NCBI GenBank assembly: GCA_034437795.1
Contig: DAOTTI010000057.1
Span: forward strand, 1-41,874
DNA: 41,874 nucleotides
Source: DAOTTI01 sp034437795
Lineage (GTDB): Bacteria; Chloroflexota; UBA11872; UBA12225
Direction: 5' to 3'
Shown: piece after piece, positions 31,583-40,592 of the stretch
Layout: every line of letters begins with the position of its first letter
Position numbering within the stretch: the stretch's first letter is position 1
Made by a program: the position numbers and the translations under genes
The notes under the pieces: model-generated
Seen by the model: the letters and a program-made list of their open reading frames with translations, nothing else
Told to the model about the DNA's origin: nothing
Database searches by the model: none

Positions 31583-34249
31583 ATGAAGCCGTGGTGTGAG
31601 GTAGTGCTCCCGCACGCAGACATCCGGGCCGGCATGTTCGATGAGTCGGTGTTCGCCGCTGATCTGGCCGACGTGGTCGCTGATCGCGGGCCGCTGGAGT
31701 ACCGCGACGCGGAGACGTTCTTCCGCAAGACCTACCCCACACGGGGGCTGGTCGAGCTGCTCTCGACAGTCCTGGCCCGCCTCTCGGGCCGGGGCATGGG
31801 CGAGGCGGTGATCCAGATCCAGACCCCCTTCGGTGGAGGCAAGACCCACAGCCTCATCGCGCTCTACCACCTGTTTACCGCCGCGCCGCGCCTGGCCGGT
31901 CAGGATTTCGTCTCCCAGGCACTGAAGGCCACGGGGATCACCGAAGTGCCGTCAGTCCGCGTGGCCGCCTTCGTGGGCACGGCGGCCGACCCGCTCAAAG
32001 GCAAGACGCCGTGGGGAAGCCTGGCGGAGCAGGCGGGCAACTACGAGCTCCTGCGCGAGCACGACGAGCGGCGCCAGGCGCCGGGCAAGGACCTGCTCCA
32101 CGAGCTCCTACGCCAGCAGCCGACACTGATCTTGATGGACGAGATCGCCGAGTACGTAGTCAAGGCGAAGGGGTTCGGCAGCCAGGTGCTGGCCTTCTTC
32201 CAGGAGCTGACCGAGACGGTGAAGGTGCTGCCGCGCTGCGCGCTGATCGCCACACTGCCGTCCAGCGCGCCTTACGGCGAGGAGGGCGAGCGGGCACTGA
32301 ACCAGCTCCAGCAGATCTTCGGGCGGGTGGAGGCGATCTACACGCCGGTGGAAGGCGAAGAGGTCTACGAGCTGATCCGGCGCCGGCTGCTGGAAGACGC
32401 CGGCGACCCCGCCGAGGCACGGCGCACGGCCGACGGCTACCTCGAGCTCTACCAGCGGCTGGGCGACGACATCCCGCGCGAGGCGCGCGAGCCGGCCTAC
32501 CGCGAGAAGCTGCGCAAGGCCTATCCGTTCCACCCCGAGCTGATCGACCTCCTCTTCGAGCGCTGGAGCACCTTCTCGACCTTCCAGCGCACCCGTGGCG
32601 TACTGCGCCTGCTGGCCGAGGTGCTGGCCGATCTCTACCGACGGCAGCACCACGCGCCCCTGATCCAGCCGGCGCACCTTAACCTGGCGAACACGGCCAT
32701 CCGGCGCGAGTTCCTGAAGCACATTGGCAACGAGTACGAGGGGGTGATCGCGTCCGACATCGTGGACGGCAACGCCAGGGCGCAGAAGATCGACCGCGAG
32801 GCCGGCGGCGACTACGCCCGCTTCGGTGTCGCGGCTGGGCTGGCGACGGCCATCTTCTTCGGCTCGTTCAGCGGGAGCGAGAAGAAAGGCATGGGTATCC
32901 AGCGGCTGCGTCTGGCGGCTCTGCGGGAAGGAATCGCGGCCGCGTTGGTGGGAGATGCACTTGGGCGGTTAGAAGAGGAGCTCTGGTATCTGCACGCCGA
33001 GAGCGGCCTCTACGCATTCTCTAACCAGCCCAACTTGAACCGCATCATCGTCGAGAAGGAAGAGCAGGTTCAGGACGAGCACATTTCGGCAGCGATCCGT
33101 GAGCGGCTCGAGCGCCTGGCTGGCAGCGAGCTGAGTATCACGCTCTGGCCCAGGGTGTCCCAGGACGTGCCCGACAACAAGCAGCTCAAGCTGGCGATCC
33201 TCTCGCCCCAACAGGTGCGGCAGAGTAGCGGGACGAGGGGGTTTGTGGAGGATCTGCTGGGCAGGGCTGGCACAACCTTTCGCACCTACCGCAACACGCT
33301 GGTCGTGCTGGCACCGGACGGGATGGAGGCAGCCGCGCTCCGCGAGCGGGTGAAGCGCTACCTGGCCTTACGGGCCATCCAGGACGACAAGGCGCTGGTG
33401 CGTCAGCTCTCGGACGACAACAGCAGGACGCTGGAGAGCAAGCTTAAGGATGCCGAGGGGGGCATCCCCTTCCAGGTGCTCTCGGCCTACCGGCACCTGG
33501 CTAAGGCCGGCGAAGCGGGCGTGGAGTGGTTGGACCTGGGGCTGCCCACCGTGGGCGAGAAGGGCCCGCTCGCCCGACGGGTGCGCGAGTACCTCAAGAG
33601 CCAGGAGCTGCTGGTGGACAAGCTGGCCCCCCATCGGCTGCTGGAGAAGGCGCTGCGGCCAGACGAGCAGGAGAAGCCGCTGGCGGAGATCGTCGAGGCC
33701 TTCCTGAGATATCCCCACCTGCCCATGCTGGAGGGCGAGGCAGTGGTCACGAGCGCCGTTGCGCAGGGGGTGGCCAACAGCCGGTTCGGCGTGCGGGTTG
33801 GGGAACATGTGTATCTCGGCGAGCCGGTGCCCGATGCAGCGCTCGGCTACGGCGCGGTGCTGCTGCGGAAGGAAGTGGCCGAGGCCGCCAGGGCGGCCGA
33901 CGCCGGCGAGGCCGTTGCAATCGAGGTCGGAAGAAGTGCGGAGAGCCACTCATTGGTGAAGGAAGCGACGGGTCCCGCCGCGGGCCCAAGTGTGGTGGCG
34001 CTCGCTGGGTCGCCCCGCATTGGCATCTCGGCGCTGCACCTCCGCGCGAAGGTGCCCTGGGACAAGCTGTCCGATTTCCTGCGGGGGGCCGTCCTGCCAC
34101 TCCGCAGCGACGGCGCCGACCTAGAGGTGGAGGTGACGCTCGACGCCCGGAGCGCCCAGGCCAGCATCAAGACCTCCACACTGGAGCAGAAGGTCAACGA
34201 GACCCTGCGGCAAATCGGCGCCGAGGTATTGGAGGAACGCGCGGAGTGA
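31583..34249 (+). CDS. DUF499 AAA+ ATPase
   Basis: 888 residues from the ATG at 31583, with AAGGAG 5 bases upstream. The N-terminus reads WCEVVLPHADIRAGMFDESV; Walker A is IQTPFGGGKTHSLIALYHLF (~residues 80-99), Walker B LILMDEIAEYVVKAKGFGSQ (~181-200) and an arginine-finger-like FSTFQRTRGVLRLLAEVLAD. These are DUF499 hallmarks. DUF499 ATPases belong with the BrxC/PglY-like ATPases of BREX and occur beside DUF1156 methyltransferases in defence islands. The C-terminal ~250 residues probably form winged-helix repeats. No palindromic element has entered this gene. Only 40 bases separate it from cmr1, so both clusters may share a transcript. Confidence 0.88.
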   Translation: MKPWCEVVLPHADIRAGMFDESVFAADLADVVADRGPLEYRDAETFFRKTYPTRGLVELLSTVLARLSGRGMGEAVIQIQTPFGGGKTHSLIALYHLFTAAPRLAGQDFVSQALKATGITEVPSVRVAAFVGTAADPLKGKTPWGSLAEQAGNYELLREHDERRQAPGKDLLHELLRQQPTLILMDEIAEYVVKAKGFGSQVLAFFQELTETVKVLPRCALIATLPSSAPYGEEGERALNQLQQIFGRVEAIYTPVEGEEVYELIRRRLLEDAGDPAEARRTADGYLELYQRLGDDIPREAREPAYREKLRKAYPFHPELIDLLFERWSTFSTFQRTRGVLRLLAEVLADLYRRQHHAPLIQPAHLNLANTAIRREFLKHIGNEYEGVIASDIVDGNARAQKIDREAGGDYARFGVAAGLATAIFFGSFSGSEKKGMGIQRLRLAALREGIAAALVGDALGRLEEELWYLHAESGLYAFSNQPNLNRIIVEKEEQVQDEHISAAIRERLERLAGSELSITLWPRVSQDVPDNKQLKLAILSPQQVRQSSGTRGFVEDLLGRAGTTFRTYRNTLVVLAPDGMEAAALRERVKRYLALRAIQDDKALVRQLSDDNSRTLESKLKDAEGGIPFQVLSAYRHLAKAGEAGVEWLDLGLPTVGEKGPLARRVREYLKSQELLVDKLAPHRLLEKALRPDEQEKPLAEIVEAFLRYPHLPMLEGEAVVTSAVAQGVANSRFGVRVGEHVYLGEPVPDAALGYGAVLLRKEVAEAARAADAGEAVAIEVGRSAESHSLVKEATGPAAGPSVVALAGSPRIGISALHLRAKVPWDKLSDFLRGAVLPLRSDGADLEVEVTLDARSAQASIKTSTLEQKVNETLRQIGAEVLEERAE

Positions 34250-34289
34250 CGGCAAGCGCCTGAAGGGGCCTCGCTCGGGAGGATGTAGG

Positions 34290-35237
34290 ATGCCTGAACC
34301 AATTGTCGTCACGCTCCAGCCGCTGACGCCTCTCTGGACCGGCGATGCCAATCGCAGCGGGGGACGCACGATCCCCACCGGTCTTCTCGGCTCCATCCGC
34401 TGGTGGTTTGAGGTGCTGGCCCGTGGTCTGGGCGGCGCCGCGTGCGATCCGTCCGATGACGGGAACCGTTGCCCTGACCAGCAAGGCAAGCGCTGCGTCG
34501 TGTGCGAGCTCTTCGGCTGCACCGGCTGGGGACGCAAGTTCCGGTTCGAGGTACGCGACGGCAGCGGCGGGATCATGAAGGACCAGATCAAGAGGAACAC
34601 CGCGTTCAGTCTCTGCTTCACGCCGCTCCGCCCGATCGCCGCGGAAGAGTGGACCCTGCTCGATCTGACGGTCCGGCTCATCGCCGACTACGGTGCCATC
34701 GGCGGCAGGACGGTACTCAAGCCATCTGATGAAGGGGCTCGTAGCGGCTTGCCACATCATCACGACTATGGCATCGTGAAGGTTGAGCAACGGCCAAGCA
34801 TTCAGCCGCGGCCGCGGGCTGAGCTCGAACGCTACATGCACAACGGTCGCTGGCGAAAGCCCCCGCAGCAGGACTCCGCCTGGGCATCGTTGACCAATTT
34901 CTGGTGTGTGGAAGGAAAGTACCTCGCTCGTCAGAGCGCCAATCAAAGCACGTTCAACGAGGTCCTCGGCCGCAGAGAGTCCAAGAGCCAGGGGCAGCAG
35001 CTCGCGAGCAACGACAGGGCGAACCGGTGGCTGGCCGGCCGGCGGCAGGAGAGCAAGAAGGTTTTCAGCTTCAGGAGCCCACCGCGCACCTTCGGATTCG
35101 TCAACCCAGGTGTGGTCACCCTCGATCAGATGAAGCAACGATTGGTGCAAGCGTGGGGAAGCCTCGGGCCAAGCGACTTCGTCACCGGCGACGTGATCCT
35201 CGCGCGTCTCACGACGCAGGGCGGGGCGGCATCATGA
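34290..35237 (+). CDS. cmr1: Cmr1, Cas7-group RAMP of a type III CRISPR complex
   Basis: 315 residues. The opening VTLQPLTPLWTGDANRSGGR then TIPTGLLGSIRWWFEVLARG is the Cmr1 signature (PLWTG...G..R.TGLLGSLRWW), and CVVCELFGCTGWGRKFRFEV follows as usual. GPSDFVTGDVILARL closes the protein. Cmr1 sits at one end of the Cmr backbone, contacting the 3' part of the crRNA. GGGAGGA precedes the ATG by about 6 bases. It starts a run of overlapping cmr genes. Confidence 0.9.
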   Translation: MPEPIVVTLQPLTPLWTGDANRSGGRTIPTGLLGSIRWWFEVLARGLGGAACDPSDDGNRCPDQQGKRCVVCELFGCTGWGRKFRFEVRDGSGGIMKDQIKRNTAFSLCFTPLRPIAAEEWTLLDLTVRLIADYGAIGGRTVLKPSDEGARSGLPHHHDYGIVKVEQRPSIQPRPRAELERYMHNGRWRKPPQQDSAWASLTNFWCVEGKYLARQSANQSTFNEVLGRRESKSQGQQLASNDRANRWLAGRRQESKKVFSFRSPPRTFGFVNPGVVTLDQMKQRLVQAWGSLGPSDFVTGDVILARLTTQGGAAS

Positions 35238-36247
35238 GGTTCGATCTGTACGCCGAGCTGGCTTCGCAAACCGCCTGCCCCACCGAGGGTTCGTTACCGG
35301 CTGGGCTCGCGTCCGGGTTCCTGGACGGGTGCACCTCGTGGTTCGCCTCGAAGGAGATTGAGCGTGCGTTTGCTGAGGCGCAGGAGAAGAGGGCACAGAG
35401 CCAGCCAGATAGGAGCCAGGCCCGCGAGCGCAAGAACGCGGCGGAGAGGGAAAAGAACGCAGCCCGGCAGCGCTACATGGAACGGGCGTCTTCCCCAAGG
35501 TTAGAGCTGCCGAGTTGGCTGCAACTCGATCCACCGTTCGACCGGCTGCCTGACAGCTCCTGGCTCGCCTTCGAGGTCATGTTCACCCTGGAGACGCCCT
35601 GGTACTCCAAGGACGACCGGCCATTCCACGTGCTCGACAACCCGCTGCGCAAGGACCGCGTGTTCGGCGTGCCGTACCTGGCGGCGGCGAGCTGGAAGGG
35701 ACTGCTGCGCTGGGCGTGCCAGATGCAGGCGGGGCTGCTTGGCTACCTGGAACAGCATGGTGGCAAGCTCGAGAGCTGGTCGGACCCCTCATGGATCGTC
35801 CACCTCTTCGGCAACGAGAAGGGCGAGGCGGAGGAGTTCCAGCGGGGGGCGCTGGCATTCTACCCGACCTGGTTCGACAAGATTAGCTTCGAGGTCATCA
35901 ACCCCCACAGCCGCAAGACCCGGGCCGGAACGCAGCCCATTTACTACGAGGTCGTCCCCGCCGGCACGGAGGGGACGCTGCGTCTGCTCTATGCGCCGCT
36001 GCCCAGCGCGGCCGCTCGAGACAAGGTGACGCCCGGGAAAGCCATTGAGCGCCTGCTCGAATCCGTTGAGGTGCTGCTGACGACCTACGGCATGTCGGCC
36101 AAACGCACGGCCGGCTGGGGCACCGCCAGCGTGAGCCAGTGGACGGCGTATCGGAGGGGGCAGACGCCGATTCAGGCGAGCGCGCTCGCGGACTTCAAGA
36201 CAAAGGTCAAGCCGTGGGTCAGTGCGACGGAGGCACCGCGTGCCTGA
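35234..36247 (+). CDS. cmr6: Cmr6, Cas7-group RAMP
   Basis: 337 residues; ATG overlaps the cmr1 stop (ATGA). Conserved RAMP segment VFGVPYLAAASWKGLLRWAC (~136-155) stands where Cmr6 proteins have G-x-PY-x-PGSSLKGVLR, with the usual PGSS weakened to AAAS. It is followed by LFGNEKGEAEEFQRGALAFY and FEVINPHSRKTRAGTQPIYY, matching the Cmr6 FG...GAxxFxD and NPHxxxYY pattern. A charged, probably coiled-coil insertion (EKRAQSQPDRSQARERKNAA) lies near 52-85. Gly-rich SAKRTAGWGTASVSQW is near the C-terminus. Assigned to Cmr6 by motif and by elimination. Confidence 0.75.
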   Translation: MRFDLYAELASQTACPTEGSLPAGLASGFLDGCTSWFASKEIERAFAEAQEKRAQSQPDRSQARERKNAAEREKNAARQRYMERASSPRLELPSWLQLDPPFDRLPDSSWLAFEVMFTLETPWYSKDDRPFHVLDNPLRKDRVFGVPYLAAASWKGLLRWACQMQAGLLGYLEQHGGKLESWSDPSWIVHLFGNEKGEAEEFQRGALAFYPTWFDKISFEVINPHSRKTRAGTQPIYYEVVPAGTEGTLRLLYAPLPSAAARDKVTPGKAIERLLESVEVLLTTYGMSAKRTAGWGTASVSQWTAYRRGQTPIQASALADFKTKVKPWVSATEAPRA

Positions 36248-39230
36248 GTTTGAGCCTGCCAAGAAGCTGCGCGAGCACCGGCCGCTGCTCCTGGCCATGG
36301 AGGCCGTGGGATGGTTGCACATGGCGGGCAAGGCGCGGGCTGAGTTCCTGCGCGAGCACGGCGGCCAGAGGACGGGCTACGGCGACCTGCGCTGGCACGA
36401 GCGGGAGAGCCCGCCGTTTCCGTGGGATGATCTCCTGCAATGGGTGAAGGCCCAGTTCCCTACGGTGGACGGGGCGAACGTCGGCTGGCCGGGCACGCTC
36501 ACGGAGTTTCTGACGAAGCATCGGGGCCGCGACGCTGGGATGCTCGGGCTGCTCCAGGCTGGACACGGGATGGCCTCGGGCATCGAGAAGAACCTGCCGC
36601 CCGCAACCTCGGAGTACCTCGGCCAGGACATCACCCACATGTGGCTCTCGTCTGCCTTCGGCCAGCCAGTGCGAAACTTGCTCGTGGACCCGCCCGAGGT
36701 GCTGACCGAGCCCGGCTGGCGGCAGCTTCTTGGTGAGGTGCGGCGCATCCTGGAGGAACTCGGCACCCTTGGGACTGCCAACACGGCGGACGTGGGCTCC
36801 TGGCGGCGCTGGCGCAACTCTGCCATCCGCCCGGGCAGCGCCCTGCGAACCGCCTTCTCATTGACGATCGCCGAGACACGGTTGCCGAACAACGAGGTCA
36901 CGCTGTGGGACCAGTCCTACGTCGCGGCCGCGCTCTTCAAGAGCGCCGTGGCCGGAGCGATCCTGGAAGGCAGCGGCTTCCCATGGGCCTCAATGGACCT
37001 CAAGCAGACCACGCGCTGGCGCCTGCTGGCCGTTGGCACCGGCACCGATCACTACGAGGCCCGCGCCGTGCGCATCGGCGACTGGATGGGCGCCCGCGCG
37101 GCCATCGAGGCCTTCTTCAACGACGTCTGCCAGTTGGTGGAGGTCGACCTCGCCGTTGGATCGCTCCTCTATCGCGATGGGAGCGTCTGCGTCTTCTCCT
37201 TCCCCGGCGAGCGTTCGGACGGCACAGCCGCGGCGGGCCTCAGGCCGGAGAAGTGGCAGCAGTGGCTGGAGGGCGAGATCGAGGAGTTGGCGAAGGGCCT
37301 CGGTTTGGAAACCCCGCCGTGCTGCCGGATCAGCGTGCCGACGCGGAGCCTTGTGCCCATGGTCAAGGAGATGCGCGCAGCCCGCGAGGCGCTAGCCGTG
37401 CCGGTCCACCGCTCGTGGAGCATCAGCGGGAGCGCGGCAGGCGGCCACGTCTGCCCGGTGTGCCTGGTGCGGCGCAACGGCAGGGCGAATGACAAGCAGC
37501 GACCGTGTGAGGTGTGCCAGAAGCGTCGGCGGGGGCGCCTCGATGCCTGGCTCGACGGCAAGCTCGACCACGACACTATCTGGGTCGATGAGGTGGCCGA
37601 TGCTGATGGTCGGGTGGCGCTCCTCACGCTGAGCCTCGACCTCGATCCTTGGCTGGAGGGCACTCGACTCGATGCCCTTCGGACGCAAGCCATAGACGAA
37701 TGGCGGAAGTTCAACCCCACGCTGCGCTCTCAGAGGAACCCCATCGACCCGTCCCAACCGTTCACGAGTGTCACCGCGTACGTCAGAGGAAAGCTGAGCC
37801 AGTACGACAAGAACGACCCGGTGCTCGGCAGCCTTCAGGAGGGGTACCGGCACGAAAACGACTGGCCAACGTTCTTCGGGAAGGTCGTCGAGGACCGTTC
37901 GGACGCGCCGCGGTGGGACGAGCTCGACGACGAGCAGCGTGCCCGCTGGCTCATCCATCAGCTCTTCGGCAAGCTGGCCTCGCCCGGCCGCATCTACCGG
38001 TTTTGGCGGCAGGCGGAGGAGTTCTTCAGCGGGCTGCTCGCCGAGTTTCGCGAGGTGGCCGCCCACGAATCCAACCGCTGGCGGGTGCGTCGGCTGACGC
38101 TGATCCCGGATCAGGCATCGGCCGGCGCCGGGTGGCAGGACCGGGAGATCTACGACGGACGCCTGGGCGATACGCCGGTGAGCCTACTCTATCGCCAGAA
38201 CCCTCAGACTTTCGTGACCGCGTGCAACCTCGCTCGGCTACTTCGGGCGGAGGAGGCGGCCGAGACACTCGTGGGCCAGGAAATCATCCTCCGGGGTGAC
38301 GACCGAATCGAACGGACGTTGCGCGTGCAGCAAGTCAACGACGCTGGCGTGCTTGGCGCCTACTGCCCAGTGATCCCGCTCGAGCTGAGCCCGTTCCGCT
38401 TCCGCGTCTTGGTGCCGCTGGAAGCTGCTTCCATCTGTCTCGATCGAGCGATTGAGGCGTGGAACGAGCAGTTCGGCCGGGTCTGGGACCGACTTCCCCT
38501 GCGCGCCGGCGTGATCGCGTTCCCGCAGAAGCTTCCTTTCCAGGCGGTCGTCGAGGCCACGCGCAACGTCGAGGCGCGGCTCGATGCGAAGCGGGAGACG
38601 TGGCGCGTCAGTGCACGCGATGCGCGATCGGGCATCGTTGCCCTGACGCTCGAGCGCGCCGATGGCGGCACCGACCTGCGCACTGTTCCGATCACTTTGC
38701 CCGATGGCCGGGCCGATGTCTTCTACCCGTACCTGGCGGTCGAAGACCGCAACGTCCGCTTCCCGCGCGATTTCCAGCACTCCGACGGCCAGGTCTATCG
38801 CCACGCCCTGGACCTGCGGCTGGGCGACGGCATCAGGGTGCAGCCGGCGCGCGTGGCGACGGTGTTCCTCGACAGCACCGGGCGCCGGTTCGAGCACGTC
38901 GCCGCGCGCCCACTGGCGGAGTGGTCCCGCATGCGCGAAATATGGCGAATCGTCGAGCGCACGGCGCCCAGCCTGACCGCCCTGCACGGAGCGTGGGCCG
39001 AACTGGTCGCGCGCCAGGAGTCCTGGCAGAGCACCGATGACGGCTGGATGCCCGGCGGGCGACAGGCCTGGCGCGATCTGGCCAGGGCAATCCTTGCTGA
39101 CCGTCTCGCCGTGCGCGGTGCGACGCTCGATACCGTCGCCGAGGCCGCCGACGATGGCACGCTCGCCTGGGCGCTCGACTGGCACCTGTCGGTGCTCAAA
39201 GAACGGGTCGTTGAGGTGACACATGGCTGA
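36240..39230 (+). CDS. csx11: Csx11-type Cas10-like large subunit (subtype III-C), without HD pair or GGDD
   Basis: 996 residues from the GTG at 36240; GGAGG lies 6 bases upstream. The N-terminus (LLLAMEAVGWLHMAGKARAE) aligns with the LLHDxGKxxxEF of Cas10 HD domains, but His-Asp is His-Met here, so the DNase site should be dead. A two-CxxC zinc ribbon (CPVCLVRRN...CEVCQKRRRGRLDAWL, ~404-430) is followed by helical domains. The C-terminal palm reads FRFRVLVPLEAASICLDRAI, then WDRLPLRAGVIAFPQKLPFQ, the Csx11 pattern in which the cyclase GGDD is absent. No cyclic oligoadenylate synthesis is expected. It should hold the crRNA 5' handle side of the complex. Confidence 0.82.
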   Translation: MPEFEPAKKLREHRPLLLAMEAVGWLHMAGKARAEFLREHGGQRTGYGDLRWHERESPPFPWDDLLQWVKAQFPTVDGANVGWPGTLTEFLTKHRGRDAGMLGLLQAGHGMASGIEKNLPPATSEYLGQDITHMWLSSAFGQPVRNLLVDPPEVLTEPGWRQLLGEVRRILEELGTLGTANTADVGSWRRWRNSAIRPGSALRTAFSLTIAETRLPNNEVTLWDQSYVAAALFKSAVAGAILEGSGFPWASMDLKQTTRWRLLAVGTGTDHYEARAVRIGDWMGARAAIEAFFNDVCQLVEVDLAVGSLLYRDGSVCVFSFPGERSDGTAAAGLRPEKWQQWLEGEIEELAKGLGLETPPCCRISVPTRSLVPMVKEMRAAREALAVPVHRSWSISGSAAGGHVCPVCLVRRNGRANDKQRPCEVCQKRRRGRLDAWLDGKLDHDTIWVDEVADADGRVALLTLSLDLDPWLEGTRLDALRTQAIDEWRKFNPTLRSQRNPIDPSQPFTSVTAYVRGKLSQYDKNDPVLGSLQEGYRHENDWPTFFGKVVEDRSDAPRWDELDDEQRARWLIHQLFGKLASPGRIYRFWRQAEEFFSGLLAEFREVAAHESNRWRVRRLTLIPDQASAGAGWQDREIYDGRLGDTPVSLLYRQNPQTFVTACNLARLLRAEEAAETLVGQEIILRGDDRIERTLRVQQVNDAGVLGAYCPVIPLELSPFRFRVLVPLEAASICLDRAIEAWNEQFGRVWDRLPLRAGVIAFPQKLPFQAVVEATRNVEARLDAKRETWRVSARDARSGIVALTLERADGGTDLRTVPITLPDGRADVFYPYLAVEDRNVRFPRDFQHSDGQVYRHALDLRLGDGIRVQPARVATVFLDSTGRRFEHVAARPLAEWSRMREIWRIVERTAPSLTALHGAWAELVARQESWQSTDDGWMPGGRQAWRDLARAILADRLAVRGATLDTVAEAADDGTLAWALDWHLSVLKERVVEVTHG

Positions 39231-40227
39231 GAGCTACCAGACCTTTCCGCACGTCGGGCTGGCGCTCGACCCCGTCCACGTGGGCACCGGCGGGGCCCGC
39301 CTGGGCCGAGTAGACCTCACGATCGTGCGTGACCCCGTCACGCGGATCCCCAAGCTTCCCGGGTCGAGCCTGGCTGGCGTCTATCGCACCTATGCGGCTA
39401 TGGCCAGGGACAGATATCCCGGCTGCGCGGGGCTAGGCCAGCCGCGCTCCGACGGCTCGGGCGGGCACTGCGGGCAGGCCACCTGCCCGATCTGCACGGT
39501 GTTTGGCTTTGCACGGGGAAGGGACAGCGCCGGGGGGTTCGCCGGGCTGGCCGCCTTCAGCGACGCGCACGTGCTCCTGTTCCCCGTGGCCACGCGGGAG
39601 GGCCCGCGCTGGGTGACCTGCCCGATGGCGCTGCGAGGAGCCGGGATTGGAGTGAGCGGCGTGGCGGAGGACGCCTTCTTCCGTGAGCAGGACAGTCAGC
39701 AGCCGCTCAACCTGGGCTGGCTGCTGTTGCCGGTCAAGACCCTGTCAGACTGGCAGAAGGTGCAGAAGCGGCTGAAGGAACTCGGCGTCCTCGACGAGAT
39801 CCTCGGAAGCCTGGGTGTCGTGCCCGACAAGCTCTTCGGCCACGTGGTCAACAGCAACTTGGAAGTACGCACCTCAGTGGCCATCGACCCGGCGACCGGC
39901 GCCGCCGAGGAAGGCGCGCTCTTCACCTACGAGGCGTTGCCCCGCGCCACGGTGCTCTTCTGGGAGGTCACCGCCAAGAACCCTGGGCATTTCACCATCG
40001 GCGCCTCGCCTGTAGCTTTCAACAACGCCGGTCAGGCGGTAACTATCGAGGATGTCCACAACGTCGTCGCCGAGGCGCACCCGTACCTCGAGCACCTGGG
40101 TATCGGCGGCATGGGCACACGGGGGATGGGCAGGCTCCGAGTTCTCGCCAAGCAGAGTTCCGGGCAGCCGGCAACCCTGCCTGGCCAATCGGCAAGCCAG
40201 CCTCCCACGCAGCCGGAGGTGCGGTGA
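39223..40227 (+). CDS. cmr4: Cmr4, Cas7-group backbone subunit and target RNase
   Basis: 334 residues; start overlaps the csx11 stop by 8 bases, with GAGGTGA just before. HVGTGGARLGRVDLTIVRDP then VTRIPKLPGSSLAGVYRTYA is the Cmr4 N-terminal signature. Asp31 in GRVDLT is the expected catalytic residue for cutting target RNA every six bases. A Cys cluster (CGQATCPICTVFGFARGRDS) lies near 83-102. Glycine-rich HLGIGGMGTRGMGRLRVL is near the end, followed by a Gln/Pro/Ser-rich tail (QPATLPGQSASQPPTQPEVR) unusual for Cmr4. RNA targeting thus seems preserved although the large subunit lacks its active sites. Confidence 0.88.
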   Translation: MAESYQTFPHVGLALDPVHVGTGGARLGRVDLTIVRDPVTRIPKLPGSSLAGVYRTYAAMARDRYPGCAGLGQPRSDGSGGHCGQATCPICTVFGFARGRDSAGGFAGLAAFSDAHVLLFPVATREGPRWVTCPMALRGAGIGVSGVAEDAFFREQDSQQPLNLGWLLLPVKTLSDWQKVQKRLKELGVLDEILGSLGVVPDKLFGHVVNSNLEVRTSVAIDPATGAAEEGALFTYEALPRATVLFWEVTAKNPGHFTIGASPVAFNNAGQAVTIEDVHNVVAEAHPYLEHLGIGGMGTRGMGRLRVLAKQSSGQPATLPGQSASQPPTQPEVR

Positions 40228-40592
40228 TGGAGAACCTGGACCTCAAGTGCGCTGAGCTGGGCAAGCAACTCGCCGGGCAACCGGGCGTCGAAGAAACGCT
40301 CCTCACCGATGGGCTGTCGGTCCTGGAGGAGCAGGGGGTCTACGCGTTCTTCCTCTACCTGGAGGCCAGGGGAAGACAGCCGGGCAGGGCAATCGGCAGC
40401 GCATGTGCGGAGCTTCTGCGGAAGACGCCGACCGGATCGCCGCTGCTCGCCAATGGTGACGTGTGGCAGGCGCTTCAGCGGCTCGGCGAAGACCTGGACA
40501 AGCTGCTCTTCGCCCGTGACCTGCTGCGCCAGGCGCTGGTCTACGGCCGCTATCACGCCAAGGCGCGCGACGCCGCGCGAGGAGGCCCATGA
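40227..40592 (+). CDS. cmr5: Cmr5, small subunit (Cas11 group)
   Basis: 121 residues, all-helical, of the usual Cmr5 length. LTDGLSVLEEQGVYAFFLYL and CAELLRKTPTGSPLLANGDV match the Cmr5 pattern (helix, EQGxYAFFLYL, then LL). The second half (LFARDLLRQALVYGRYHAKA) also fits. Cmr5 lines the inner face of the complex and contacts target RNA. ATG at 40227 overlaps the cmr4 stop (TGATG), and GGAGG lies 7 bases upstream. Confidence 0.85.
   Translation: MENLDLKCAELGKQLAGQPGVEETLLTDGLSVLEEQGVYAFFLYLEARGRQPGRAIGSACAELLRKTPTGSPLLANGDVWQALQRLGEDLDKLLFARDLLRQALVYGRYHAKARDAARGGP

Noticed and set aside
36219..36638. Open frames overlapping the csx11 start in other frames, including an earlier GTG at 36222.
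   Set aside because: The GTG at 36240 has GGAGG 6 bases upstream, and the usual Csx11 N-terminus begins shortly after it; the earlier GTG would place the ribosome site inside the gene.
38292..38310. The RGDD in ILRGDDRIERTL of Csx11 looks like a GGDD cyclase motif.
   Set aside because: It lies before the palm strand where the motif is expected and lacks the second Gly and the surrounding hydrophobic hairpin; the true position reads VPLEAASICLD.
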